In this document: in pieces, positions 27,072 to 35,296 of the stretch
Numbering within the stretch: position 1 is the first letter of the stretch
Layout: each line of letters begins with the position of its first letter
From: a gamma proteobacterium SCGC AAA076-P13
GTDB lineage: Bacteria; Pseudomonadota; Gammaproteobacteria; Magnimaribacterales; D2472
Assembly: GCA_000384935.1 (NCBI GenBank)
Contig: ARRA01000003.1
Span: 1-64,000, forward strand
Reading direction: 5' to 3'
DNA length: 64,000 nucleotides
The notes under the pieces: model-generated
What the model was told of the DNA's origin: nothing
Database searches by the model: none
The model's input: the letters and a program-made list of their open reading frames with translations, nothing else
Translations under genes and position numbers: made by a program

Positions 27072-28421
27072 TTAAAAGAACTGTCTATAGAAAATATAAG
27101 CAACAGATAAAGGAGCTATAAATTTTACAAAAAATCGCCATAACATGTATAAAACTTTATTCATTGCACCAATTTCATCAGTTATTAACGATTTTTTCAT
27201 AAACCAACCAACAAAAATTGCTATAAACATTCCACCTAATGGAAGCAATACCTGATTGGTAATAAATTCCATTGAATCGAGAAAGTTTCTATCAGAAATC
27301 AGGTGAAAGTCAGACCATATATTAAAACTCAGAGCCGAACCTATACCGAGAACCCAAGCAACAAATGCAATAATTTCAGCAGATCTTTTTCTAGGTAAAA
27401 TTCCTTCTTCCGATAAATAAGCAACACCAGGTTCTAACAAAGATATTGATGAACTTAAGGCTGCAACTGAAAGTAATATAAAAAATAGTGGGCCAACAAA
27501 TTGACCATATTGCATTTGATTAAAAGCAGAAAGCATTGAAACAAATACTAATCCAGGGCCGCTATTAGGCTCTAAACTAAAAGCAAAAATAATCGGAAAA
27601 ATAGCTATACCAGCCACAATTGCAACAAGCGTATCTAGTGACGCAACTGTAAATGAGTTACTAACTATACTTTGATCCTTCGGCATGTATGCTCCATATG
27701 CCATGATCGAACCCATTCCAAGACCTAAGCTAAAAAATGCTTGCCCCATAGCCTGCAACAATGTATCTGAAGTAACGTTAGAAAAATCAGGAGCAAACAA
27801 AAATGTCATTGCTTTATTAAAATCACCGTTGATCATCGCGTAGATAACCATAAAAATCATTAGCATCCCAAGCAGTGGCATTAATATTTTGACCATTCTA
27901 CCAATACCATCTTTGATACCAGCCGATACGATTAAAGCAGTTAAAGTCATGAAGACTGTATGCCAAAAAAGCAAATTAAGAGGTGATGAGATAACATTTG
28001 AAAATTGATCAGTGGCACTTAATGCTCCTGAAGAAGTTGCAGAAATAAAAATATAATTTAAGCATATGCCAGCTATAACACTATAAAAAGAAAGTATAAG
28101 AACACCTGCAAAAATACCGCTCCATCCAACAAATCGCCATAATGGAGTTGTATTAGAATCAACAGCAACTCTCCTCATCGCATTAACTGGACTGTTACCC
28201 GCTCTTCTACCAATAACAATTTCACTAACCATGATTGGCAATCCGATAGCTAAAATGCAACCCAAATAAATGAGAACAAAGGCACCACCACCATTTGTTC
28301 CTGCTTTATATGGGAATCCCCAAATGTTACCTAACCCAACTGCAGAGCCAGTAGCAGCAAGAATAAAAGTCCATTTACCAACCCATGCGCCATGAGATTT
28401 AAGTTGTTTTTGTATTTCCAT
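27072..28421 (-). CDS. sodium-dependent transporter of the NSS/SNF family
   Basis: 449 residues with about 11-12 membrane helices, LeuT-like. Helix 1 carries GSAVGLGNIWGFPYKAGTNG (27-46), the unwound segment that binds Na+ and substrate in this family. FYSVIAGICLNYIF and LGLGMGSIMAYGAYM are further family blocks. The substrate is probably an amino acid or a similar small organic molecule but cannot be told from sequence. It lies 8 nt upstream of ratA and 6 nt after the DUF3429 gene, so it is likely cotranscribed with both. Confidence 0.92.
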   Translation of the reverse strand: MEIQKQLKSHGAWVGKWTFILAATGSAVGLGNIWGFPYKAGTNGGGAFVLIYLGCILAIGLPIMVSEIVIGRRAGNSPVNAMRRVAVDSNTTPLWRFVGWSGIFAGVLILSFYSVIAGICLNYIFISATSSGALSATDQFSNVISSPLNLLFWHTVFMTLTALIVSAGIKDGIGRMVKILMPLLGMLMIFMVIYAMINGDFNKAMTFLFAPDFSNVTSDTLLQAMGQAFFSLGLGMGSIMAYGAYMPKDQSIVSNSFTVASLDTLVAIVAGIAIFPIIFAFSLEPNSGPGLVFVSMLSAFNQMQYGQFVGPLFFILLSVAALSSSISLLEPGVAYLSEEGILPRKRSAEIIAFVAWVLGIGSALSFNIWSDFHLISDRNFLDSMEFITNQVLLPLGGMFIAIFVGWFMKKSLITDEIGAMNKVLYMLWRFFVKFIAPLSVAYIFYRQFF

Positions 28422-28427
28422 AATTTT

Positions 28428-28892
28428 TTAAAAATTTAAAGGGTTACTATAAGGGTTGATCCAGTATGCAGATGATATCAGAAAACTAATAGAGACTAAC
28501 AGAGACAACATTTTTCTAAATTGCATATAATCTTCACTTCTTTTAACAAAATCCTCGGTTGATCTTTCAAAATAATAAAAAGATTGAAAACTTAACACTG
28601 AAATTAATAAAGCGCTCAATATAAACTGCAAATATATTAGTAGTAATAACATGCAGCCTATCAAACTATAAGCTATACCTATAGCAAGATTTATCTTTTG
28701 GTTTTTTTGATCGTCTCTCCATCCCCATGCCATTCCACCCAAAAAGGTAAGAATAATTGATCCATAGGCAATTTGAAAAATTATTGCAGTCTGTGCAATA
28801 GTTTCACCAAATATCCATGGAATAATCGCCAAAATAGCGAATGGTACAAATCCAATATATCCAAATGTTGCTTTTATGTAATCAATATTCAT
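28428..28892 (-). CDS. DUF3429 family membrane protein
   Basis: 154 residues, four or five hydrophobic segments, no signal peptide. GYIGFVPFAILAIIPWIFG and YGSIILTFLGGMAWGW match the DUF3429 pattern (an LGGxxWG motif after helix 2). No biochemical function is known to me for this family. Its position directly before the SNF transporter suggests an operon, but no functional link follows from that. Confidence 0.75.
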   Translation of the reverse strand: MNIDYIKATFGYIGFVPFAILAIIPWIFGETIAQTAIIFQIAYGSIILTFLGGMAWGWRDDQKNQKINLAIGIAYSLIGCMLLLLIYLQFILSALLISVLSFQSFYYFERSTEDFVKRSEDYMQFRKMLSLLVSISFLISSAYWINPYSNPLNF

Positions 28893-28945
28893 CTTAAATT
28901 TAATTTTTATGTTGCACTGTAACTATCTAAGGACATAATAAAGGT

Positions 28946-29413
28946 ATGTCTAAAGATAAACCTGCCTTAATTGTAAAGAATAAAACTGCATCAAGGAACT
29001 ATGTACTTGGTGATACCTTTCAGGCTGGAATTGTTTTAGAGGGATGGGAAGTAAAATCTCTTAGAAATGGCAAAATTGATGTTAAGAATAGTTATGTTAC
29101 TTTTAAAAAAGATGAAGCATGGTTATTCGGCATTAAAATTGACCCCCCGGCTTCATTAAAAGATTTTAATGTAGATCCAGTTAGAACAAGAAAACTCTTG
29201 TTAAATAAGAGAGAAATATCAGAACTTCAGAAGCTAAAAAATGAAAAAAATTTGACGATTATTATGACTTCAATGTATTGGAAGGATAATCATATTAAAT
29301 GTGATATTGCCACAGGAAAAGGTAAGAAAGTTCGTGATCAAAGGCAAGATATTAAGAAAAGAGACTGGGAACGTGACCAGGGTAGAATTCTTAAGAATGC
29401 CAAAAAACAATAG
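28946..29413 (+). CDS. smpB: SsrA-binding protein SmpB
   Basis: Binds tmRNA and brings it to stalled ribosomes for trans-translation. 155 residues. KNKTASRNYVLGDTFQAGIV, LEGWEVKSLRNGKID, DPVRTRKLLLNKREI and the basic C-terminal tail (KGKKVRDQRQDIKKRDWERD) are all characteristic. The tmRNA gene itself starts 49 nt downstream on the same strand, so both partners of the rescue system are adjacent. Confidence 0.98.
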   Translation: MSKDKPALIVKNKTASRNYVLGDTFQAGIVLEGWEVKSLRNGKIDVKNSYVTFKKDEAWLFGIKIDPPASLKDFNVDPVRTRKLLLNKREISELQKLKNEKNLTIIMTSMYWKDNHIKCDIATGKGKKVRDQRQDIKKRDWERDQGRILKNAKKQ

Positions 29414-29443
29414 CCATCCTACTAAAAATTTTAAGTAATACTG

Positions 29444-29449
29444 TATAAT
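29444..29449 (+). promoter_or_regulatory. possible -10 box of ssrA
   Basis: A perfect TATAAT lies 13 nt before the first base of the tmRNA. The -35 region is not recognisable, so this may be a weak or activator-dependent promoter, or the tmRNA may partly be processed from smpB read-through. Confidence 0.45.
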
Positions 29450-29461
29450 CATCATCCCTAT

Positions 29462-29810
29462 GGGGGCGAACAGGGTTCGACGTTTCTACTGGACTCCGAA
29501 GCGCATGCCAAGATTGTGGTAATTCTTGTAAAACATACTACAAAAAATTTAGTTGCAAATAACGACAACTACGCTTTAGCAGCTTAATGCTAACCGATAC
29601 CAGAATTGACTATGGTTTGAAGTATCGGCAAATATCATAGTCTAGCCAAGCTGTGTTGCTTGGACACAGTTTGGTTAAAACTAATCAAGCTCGCTTTTGT
29701 ACCCTGCTCCTCGGGTCACGAAAGTTAAAAAGCCAATTGGGTGAGCTATGCATGTAGAAGTTAGGCTGAAGGATTAGCGGACGCGGGTTCAATTCCCGCC
29801 GCCTCCACCA
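29462..29810 (+). ncRNA. ssrA: transfer-messenger RNA (one-piece)
   Basis: Rescues stalled ribosomes and tags the stalled peptide for proteolysis. The 5' end GGGGGCGAACAGGGTTCGAC and the 3' end, with a T arm (GCGGGTTCAATTCCCGC), acceptor GCCTCC and an encoded CCA, pair into the alanine-tRNA-like domain. The tag frame starts at GCA 29555 and reads ANNDNYALAA, then TAA at 29585-29587. The last residues YALAA are the usual ClpXP/SspB-type degradation signal; E. coli has ANDENYALAA. Pseudoknot segments follow. Ends are from pairing, total 349 nt including CCA. Confidence 0.97.
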
Positions 29811-29840
29811 TTTTTAATATCTAATAGGACAAGGAACTGT

Positions 29841-30347
29841 ATGAGAAAAAATATATTACCAACTTTGTTATTTTCTTTTTATTCATCTGTTGTATTTGCA
29901 AATCCGGCATGTATTTCAAGCAATGAAAAGCTTGGTGATTCTGCATATTGGTCTATAACAGCAATAGAATTGTTTGATCAAAAAAGATATGAGGATGCTG
30001 TGGCGGTTGTTGATCTATGTTTTGATATTTGGGGGCCTGAGGCTCAAAAAATTCAAAAAGAAATGCATGATAATAATGAGCCTGCACCTGCGGTTGGTAA
30101 GGTTAGTCCCAAACAAAAAAAGGCTATTCAAGAAAACTTTCTAATGAATGATGTTTCTATGGCGTTATGGACAAAGGCTATTTCATTGGACAAACTAGGT
30201 CTAGATACTTATGCCATAGACGCCTATATTAAATGCATAAATATGACTCATGGCAGAGTATGGGATTCGGGAGGATATGAGCCCAATGGGTGGTTTTGGA
30301 GCCCTGCAGACGATTGTGCCAATAAAGTTAAAAAATTTATTCAATAA
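29841..30347 (+). CDS. secreted helical-repeat (TPR-like) protein of unknown function
   Basis: 168 residues with a good Shine-Dalgarno (AAGGA) 6-10 nt before the ATG. A signal peptide is visible (LLFSFYSSVVFANPA). The mature part has two amphipathic helical pairs resembling TPR units: around YWSITAIELFDQKRYEDAVAV, and around MALWTKAISLDKLGLDTYA with AIDAYIKCINM. The C terminus carries a Trp-rich block, RVWDSGG then NGWFWSPADDC, which I believe recurs in uncharacterised proteobacterial proteins. Three cysteines in the mature part could form disulphides. I do not know a function. It lies between ssrA and a TonB-dependent receptor, but a 185-nt gap separates it from the receptor gene, so they need not share a transcript. 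Confidence 0.8.
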   Translation: MRKNILPTLLFSFYSSVVFANPACISSNEKLGDSAYWSITAIELFDQKRYEDAVAVVDLCFDIWGPEAQKIQKEMHDNNEPAPAVGKVSPKQKKAIQENFLMNDVSMALWTKAISLDKLGLDTYAIDAYIKCINMTHGRVWDSGGYEPNGWFWSPADDCANKVKKFIQ

Positions 30348-30402
30348 TTCTTATCAGAAAATAATTCAATTGCAATAGCATCATTAAATATAGTTTTTTA
30401 CT

Positions 30403-30487
30403 GTGTACATTGCTCAAAAATACTGTTACTTTCAGTCAATAAATGCATACTTAGTATGCACATTTGTTATATACAATAAGTGTACAT
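30403..30487 (+). promoter_or_regulatory. upstream region of the TonB-dependent receptor with symmetric sites
   Basis: TGCATAC-TTA-GTATGCA (30444-30460) is a perfect 7-bp inverted repeat, a size typical of a dimeric regulator site. GTGTACAT occurs on both sides, at 30403-30410 and 30480-30487, 77 bp apart, each containing the palindrome TGTACA. A -10-like TATACAAT follows at 30470-30477. The regulator is unknown and the sites do not resemble a Fur box. Confidence 0.4.
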
Positions 30488-30532
30488 AACATTTTTAACG
30501 AAAAAATATTTAAATATCAGGGGGATATTTTT

Positions 30533-33220
30533 ATGAATAAAATAACTAGTATTTTATCTTCGCTTTTTGCGATTGCATTTTTATTTGCACCAGTTGGGCT
30601 TGCTGCTCAAGAATCTTCTGTTGAAGAAGTTGTTGTAACTGGTTCATATCTAAAGAGTAGTGCAAAAGATGGAGCAAGTGCTGTCGAAGTAATTGGCAGA
30701 GACACGATTGAAGACTTGGGGGCATCAACTGCTGCAGATATTATAAGAAATATAGCTGTTGACTCAGGATCTGAAAATAACCCAGATTCGTTTACATCTG
30801 GTTCTACTCAAGGAACATCCAATGTAAACCTTAGAGGTCTTGGTCTATCATCAACATTAGTGTTGGTTGACGGTCGAAGACAAACTATTGCAGCTGGTAC
30901 ATCTAACGATGGTGCTGTATTTGTTGATACAAATATGATTCCGATGATTGCAACTGAAAGAGTTGAAATTTTAAAAGAAGGTGCTGCTTCTATATATGGC
31001 TCAGATGCTGTTGCAGGTGTTGTTAACTTTATCTTAAGAAGAGACTTCGAAGGTATTGAATTTAACTTATCACAACAAAATACAGATATGGGCGACCAAA
31101 CTGATGACAGTATGGGCGTTATCTGGGGTACTCAAACTGGAAATACAAATGTCGTAATGGCATACAGCCAATTAGATAGATCTCCTTTAGCTGGAACAGA
31201 GCTATCAGACTACTCTCAATTAGCAATAAGTAGTTTTGGTAACAGCTTTTTGGTTTTGCCTCCTGGGCCTGTTCCAAGCCTCACTCCAGCTCAATACTTT
31301 ACTAACATAGCTGATGGGGATTACGCTGGCACATATGCGATATATCAAAATGTTCCTGATGCTAATTGTTTGGCAAATAAAGGAGTTTTATTACCTTATA
31401 CAAATGCAGCATCAGCTGCTCTTCCGGGTGGCGAAAGATGTGGTTTTTATTATGGTGATAGATTTAACTTAGTTAACACGGAAGAACATTCAAGTGTTTA
31501 TCTATCATCAAAAACATCATTTGATAATGGTGTAAATTTTGAATTTGATTATATGGCAACTGATATTGATGTTTTTGATAACCCTCAATCACCTTCATAT
31601 CCTGCCCTTTCATATTTATCTAAACCAGTTATGCCTGGTGTTGCAGGAAGCCCTTTTTCATACCCTGTTTTATGGATAGGAAGAGCATTAGGTTCAGCAT
31701 TCCCATCACCGCTTGCTCCAAGAAGCAACACAAATGAAAGAATTTCATTTGGCTTGAATGGAACAATGATGAATGGAAATACATGGGAAGTTCATTTCAC
31801 AGATAGTGAGCAAGTTCACTCTTACTTCCAGCCTGATACAAGTACATCAAGATTTGATGCTGCTATTAACGGTGTTGGTGGTGTTAGCGGAACAGAAACA
31901 TGGAATCTATTTGATAATTCACAAAACTCAGCCTCATTAATTGCTCATATTTCTTCTGGGGAAGAAAGAACAACAGTTGCTGACTTAATGGTTTTAGACT
32001 TTCTAGTAACTGGAACTACAGATGGCGGTGTTGATTTTGCTACTGGGCTTCAAATGAAGAAAGAAGGTTATAACGTTGAAAGAAATGATGCTTCAAAGGC
32101 TGTTTTTGGTCCTGATGGAAGCATCACTCAGCAATCTGACCTAATATTCTTAGGTGGTGGTTTAGAGAATAAGGATAGCAGAAACTCAACAGCAATATTT
32201 GCTGAGGCATCTAAAGATGTAAGCGATAAGCTTCAAGTGATTGGTGCTGCTAGATATGAGCAACTTACTTCAGAATCAACATTTGATCCTAAAGTTTCTA
32301 TGAGATACCAAATGAATGACAATCTTGTCTTAAGGGGTTCTTACAGTACTTCATTCAGAGAGCCTTCTCTATCTCAGTTATCGACTTCTTTAGTTTCACT
32401 TCAAGGTCTTCAGGATTTTAATCCAGATGGAACTAGAAAAGGTTCAACAGCCTTTATAAGAGTTGCTGTTGCACATAACCCTGATCTAGAACCAGAAACT
32501 TCTGAAAATACTAACTTTGGAGCAATTTGGACACCGAATGATCAAACTTCTTTGTCGGTTGATTATTGGGGTATTGATTATGAGAATGTTATTACCATTG
32601 AAAATGCTCAAGGTAAAATCGTTGCTGATCCAACAGATCCTGATATTAAAAGAATATCTGGAACTCTAGTGGGTGTGACTACTGAATATCAGAATGCTGA
32701 AAATGTAGAAGCAACCGGTCTTGATATTGAAGGTTCATACAACTTTGATACTTCATGGGGTCAAGCTTCAGTTGGATTTAATACTGCACGTATTCTAAGT
32801 TATGAAATTCCAAATAGTTCGGGTGGAATGAGAGATGTCGTTGGTTTATTCAACTATGACAACTTTGCAAGATCTATGCCTGAAACTAAATCAGTAATAT
32901 CAGCTAAATTATCTAACGGTGATCATAATTTTGCAGCTTATATCAGAATGATTTCTGAGTATGAGACTACGAGAGCACTTGATGCAACTGCAACAGCTAG
33001 AGGGTTTAGTCAAGATGTTGATAGCTTTACTACTTTAGACCTAAGATATTCTTACGATATGGAAGTGTCTGGATATGACGTAAAACTATCTGCAGGAATA
33101 AACAATGCTACTGATGAAGCAGCACCAATTGTTTATGACGCAGCTAACTTTAGTTATGATCCAAAACATCATGATCCTAGAGGTCAGATGGTATTTCTTG
33201 GAATAAAAGTATCTAAGTAA
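30533..33220 (+). CDS. TonB-dependent outer membrane receptor
   Basis: Energy-coupled outer-membrane importer. The ORF opens at 30464, but the ATG at 30533 has an upstream CAGGGGG ribosome site and gives a proper signal peptide (residues 1-25, ending GLAA), so 895 aa is preferred over 918. A TonB box follows at about 31-38 (EEVVVTGS). The plug domain contains STAADIIRNIAVDSG, NVNLRGLGLSSTLVLVDGRR and GAASIYGSDAVAGVVNFILRR. The rest is the 22-strand barrel, with LRGSYSTSFREPSLSQL and NTNFGAIWTPNDQTSLSVDYW. It ends KVSK rather than in an aromatic residue, which is unusual for an outer-membrane barrel. Substrate unknown; no neighbouring hydrolase or transporter points to one. Confidence 0.95.
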   Translation: MNKITSILSSLFAIAFLFAPVGLAAQESSVEEVVVTGSYLKSSAKDGASAVEVIGRDTIEDLGASTAADIIRNIAVDSGSENNPDSFTSGSTQGTSNVNLRGLGLSSTLVLVDGRRQTIAAGTSNDGAVFVDTNMIPMIATERVEILKEGAASIYGSDAVAGVVNFILRRDFEGIEFNLSQQNTDMGDQTDDSMGVIWGTQTGNTNVVMAYSQLDRSPLAGTELSDYSQLAISSFGNSFLVLPPGPVPSLTPAQYFTNIADGDYAGTYAIYQNVPDANCLANKGVLLPYTNAASAALPGGERCGFYYGDRFNLVNTEEHSSVYLSSKTSFDNGVNFEFDYMATDIDVFDNPQSPSYPALSYLSKPVMPGVAGSPFSYPVLWIGRALGSAFPSPLAPRSNTNERISFGLNGTMMNGNTWEVHFTDSEQVHSYFQPDTSTSRFDAAINGVGGVSGTETWNLFDNSQNSASLIAHISSGEERTTVADLMVLDFLVTGTTDGGVDFATGLQMKKEGYNVERNDASKAVFGPDGSITQQSDLIFLGGGLENKDSRNSTAIFAEASKDVSDKLQVIGAARYEQLTSESTFDPKVSMRYQMNDNLVLRGSYSTSFREPSLSQLSTSLVSLQGLQDFNPDGTRKGSTAFIRVAVAHNPDLEPETSENTNFGAIWTPNDQTSLSVDYWGIDYENVITIENAQGKIVADPTDPDIKRISGTLVGVTTEYQNAENVEATGLDIEGSYNFDTSWGQASVGFNTARILSYEIPNSSGGMRDVVGLFNYDNFARSMPETKSVISAKLSNGDHNFAAYIRMISEYETTRALDATATARGFSQDVDSFTTLDLRYSYDMEVSGYDVKLSAGINNATDEAAPIVYDAANFSYDPKHHDPRGQMVFLGIKVSK

Positions 33221-33240
33221 TTTATTTAGATATTTAATTA

Positions 33241-33271
33241 AAAGGCAGCCCTTAAAGCTGCCTTTTTTTTT
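33241..33271 (+). terminator. intrinsic terminator after the TonB-dependent receptor
   Basis: AAAGGCAGC and GCTGCCTTT form a 9-bp stem with a 7-nt loop, followed by an uninterrupted T-run. It is the clearest intrinsic terminator in the window and isolates the receptor gene from rpsT. Confidence 0.93.
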
Positions 33272-33292
33272 ATGCTAAAAAATATGGACATT

Positions 33293-33307
33293 ATGAGCTT
33301 TGCTCAT
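33293..33307 (+). promoter_or_regulatory. hairpin in the rpsT upstream region
   Basis: ATGAGC-TTT-GCTCAT is a perfect 6-bp inverted repeat 31 nt before the rpsT ATG. It could be part of the S20 leader or an operator. S20 represses its own translation in E. coli, but I cannot show that this element is the site. Confidence 0.35.
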
Positions 33308-33338
33308 TAAACTACGCACTCTTTAACGAAATATAAAT

Positions 33339-33602
33339 ATGGCTAACTCAAAACAATCACTTAAAAGAGCAAAACAAAACGCTGAGACATATAAGCTCAG
33401 ACACGCTCAAAGATCAATGGTAAGAACTGCTGTTAAAGCTGTTCGTGCAAGCATTGATGAGAATGACTCCGTAAAGGCTAAAGAAGCACTAACAAAAGCT
33501 GAAAAAGTCCTAGACTCTTCTGCTTCAAAGAAAGTGATTCATAAAAATGCCGCTGCTAGAACTAAGAGCAGGCTTTCAAAAGCTGTTAAAGCCCTAGGTT
33601 AA
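33339..33602 (+). CDS. rpsT: ribosomal protein S20
   Basis: 87 residues, the normal length. The start MANSKQSLKRAKQNAETYKL and the C-terminal IHKNAAARTKSRLSKAVKAL are typical of this helical 16S-binding protein. It is monocistronic, bounded by the terminator at 33241 and the convergent obgE, whose 3' end overlaps it by 9 nt. The start is ATG, not the UUG used in E. coli. Confidence 0.98.
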   Translation: MANSKQSLKRAKQNAETYKLRHAQRSMVRTAVKAVRASIDENDSVKAKEALTKAEKVLDSSASKKVIHKNAAARTKSRLSKAVKALG

Positions 33603-34616
33603 ATCTAATTTACTTTGTGATATAACTTCTTCAAGAGATTGAAGGAGCTTCTGTGTGCCCTCTCCTGTGGCTGCAGATATAAAGAAAATGTCTTCTTCTG
33701 CTATGTCTAACTCCTCTTGAATGTGGCTGGAGTGAATTTCAAGATCATCTTTGTTTATCAAATCAATTTTATTACAAACTATCCATGATACTTTTTGAGT
33801 TAAATCGTCTTTGTATGCACTTAACTCATTCTTAAGGAGTTTGATTTGCTCTATGGGGTCAAGATTATCTGTTGAGTACAAGTCAACAAATATTAACAAT
33901 AAACCTGTTCTTGAAATGTGTTGTAAGAATTTAATACCAAGGCCCGCTCCTTCTGAAGCACCTTCGATTAAACCAGGAATATCGGCAATAACAAAACTTG
34001 AGTCTGATCCCTCTATTGTTCCAAGGTGAGGTCTAAGTGTTGTAAATGGATAACTTCCTATCTTAGGCTTTGCGGATGAAACTTTATTAAGGAAGGTAGA
34101 CTTGCCTGCATTAGGAAACCCAACCAAACCGACATCAGCCAATGACTTTAGTTCGAGTCTAATAAACCGAACTTCACCCTCAAAACCCAATGTAAATTTT
34201 CTTGGAGCCTGGTTTGTACTCGATTTAAATCTGGCATTGCCTTGGCCACCATCGCCACCTTTGGCCAGAATATACTCAATATTGTCATCACAACAGTCTA
34301 GTAGCTCATCCCCAGATATATCATCATAAATAACAGTTCCTTTTGGGATGTCAATTACAAGATCTTCAGCTGCAGAACCTGTCTTATTTTTTCCTGAACC
34401 AGGTCTGCCATTTTTTGCAATAAAAACTCTTTTATTTTGAAAATCAATAAGTGTATTTTTATTTAAATTAACTCTAAAAACGACGTCAGCTCCCTTTCCC
34501 CCATCTCCGCCATCAGGCCCGCCAAATGGAATATATTTTTCTCTACGGAAACTAGATGCGCCGGCACCACCATTTCCAGCCCTAACTTCGAGAAAGGCCT
34601 CGTCAATGAAATTCAT
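33594..34616 (-). CDS. obgE: GTPase Obg (CgtA), ribosome assembly
   Basis: GTPase that acts in late 50S assembly and the stringent response. 340 residues. The Gly-rich Obg domain covers about 1-158 (VRAGNGGAGASSFRREKYIPFGGPDGGDGGKG). The G domain has GFPNAGKSTFLNKV (G1), TLRPHLGTI (G2), DIPGLIEGASEG (G3) and CNKID (G4). The acidic C-terminal tail of E. coli Obg is absent. It is the last gene of rplU-rpmA-obgE. Confidence 0.97.
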   Translation of the reverse strand: MNFIDEAFLEVRAGNGGAGASSFRREKYIPFGGPDGGDGGKGADVVFRVNLNKNTLIDFQNKRVFIAKNGRPGSGKNKTGSAAEDLVIDIPKGTVIYDDISGDELLDCCDDNIEYILAKGGDGGQGNARFKSSTNQAPRKFTLGFEGEVRFIRLELKSLADVGLVGFPNAGKSTFLNKVSSAKPKIGSYPFTTLRPHLGTIEGSDSSFVIADIPGLIEGASEGAGLGIKFLQHISRTGLLLIFVDLYSTDNLDPIEQIKLLKNELSAYKDDLTQKVSWIVCNKIDLINKDDLEIHSSHIQEELDIAEEDIFFISAATGEGTQKLLQSLEEVISQSKLDLT

Positions 34617-34629
34617 GATTTAAGAAACG

Positions 34630-34887
34630 TTATTGAGTAATAACGTTCGCTGTTTTTCTGCTTTTAGGGCCTTTATAAGTAAACTCAACAACACCAGCTG
34701 CCTTAGCAAATAAAGTATCATCTTTACCTATTCCTACATTAATGCCCGGATGAGTATTAGTTCCTCTTTGACGAATAAGAATCTCACCAGCTTTTACAAC
34801 TTGTCCGCCGTATCTTTTTACGCCAAGCCTTTTGGCGTTGGAATCTCTACCGTTCTTACTGGAACCACCTGCTTTCTTATGTGCCAT
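34630..34887 (-). CDS. rpmA: ribosomal protein L27
   Basis: 85 residues. [29 protein letters not shown] is the standard N terminus, whose tail reaches the peptidyl-transferase centre. There is no extra N-terminal propeptide of the Firmicutes type. It overlaps the rplU stop by 1 nt. Confidence 0.98.
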   Translation of the reverse strand: MAHKKAGGSSKNGRDSNAKRLGVKRYGGQVVKAGEILIRQRGTNTHPGINVGIGKDDTLFAKAAGVVEFTYKGPKSRKTANVITQ

Positions 34888-35207
34888 TATTTACTCTCTA
34901 ATTTAATATCTTTAATTTCTACTTTTGAATGCCTAGCTCTATGACCCGTTTTTGTCATACTGTGCTTTCTTCTTCTAAAGCGAAGAATAGAAATTTTATC
35001 TGATTTAACAACATCAACAACTTCAGCTGTAACCTTAACATTAGATAAATAAGGTTGACCAATCTCAACATTCTTATCATCAACATAAAGCAAAACATTC
35101 TCAAAAGTTATCTTTGAACCAGGTTCATCCTTTAATAAATCAACAGGCAAAGTCATGCCTTTCTCAATTTTATGTTGTTTTCCACCTGATTCTATTACTG
35201 CGTACAT
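34887..35207 (-). CDS. rplU: ribosomal protein L21
   Basis: 106 residues. [17 protein letters not shown] at the N terminus and [24 protein letters not shown] near the C terminus are diagnostic. It is the first gene of rplU-rpmA-obgE, divergent from ispB as in E. coli, with a good promoter 24 nt upstream. Confidence 0.98.
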   Translation of the reverse strand: MYAVIESGGKQHKIEKGMTLPVDLLKDEPGSKITFENVLLYVDDKNVEIGQPYLSNVKVTAEVVDVVKSDKISILRFRRRKHSMTKTGHRARHSKVEIKDIKLESK

Positions 35208-35230
35208 ATTTATATCCTAAAAGGGTGCAA

Positions 35231-35259
35231 AATATACGCTTTAATGAAGAATTTATCAA
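35231..35259 (-). promoter_or_regulatory. sigma-70 promoter of rplU-rpmA-obgE
   Basis: On the minus strand TTGATA (35254-35259) is separated by 17 nt from TATATT (35231-35236). Both boxes are close to consensus and the spacing is optimal. The start would be about 18 nt before the rplU ATG. Confidence 0.75.
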
Positions 35260-35267
35260 TACTTATG

Positions 35268-35273
35268 TATAAT
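35268..35273 (+). promoter_or_regulatory. possible -10 box of ispB-fabA-fabB
   Basis: A perfect TATAAT lies 24 nt before the ispB ATG. No good -35 is visible at 16-18 nt. It shares the 89-nt intergenic space with the divergent rplU promoter. Confidence 0.5.
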
Positions 35274-35296
35274 TTTGCTTTAAAAAATATTTAAGC

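Noticed and set aside
29270-29455. 61-aa hydrophobic ORF on - over the smpB 3' end
   Set aside because: Overlaps smpB coding sequence antisense, with no start signal; the hydrophobicity comes from the Lys/Asn-rich sense strand.
30464-30532. 23-residue N-terminal extension of the TonB receptor given by the ORF track
   Set aside because: The internal ATG at 30533 has a strong ribosome site and starts a proper signal peptide; the extension would bury it.
29462-33338. Possible integrated island at the tmRNA gene
   Set aside because: tmRNA genes are common integration sites, but there is no integrase and no second copy of the tmRNA 3' end downstream; the two genes show no obvious base-composition shift.
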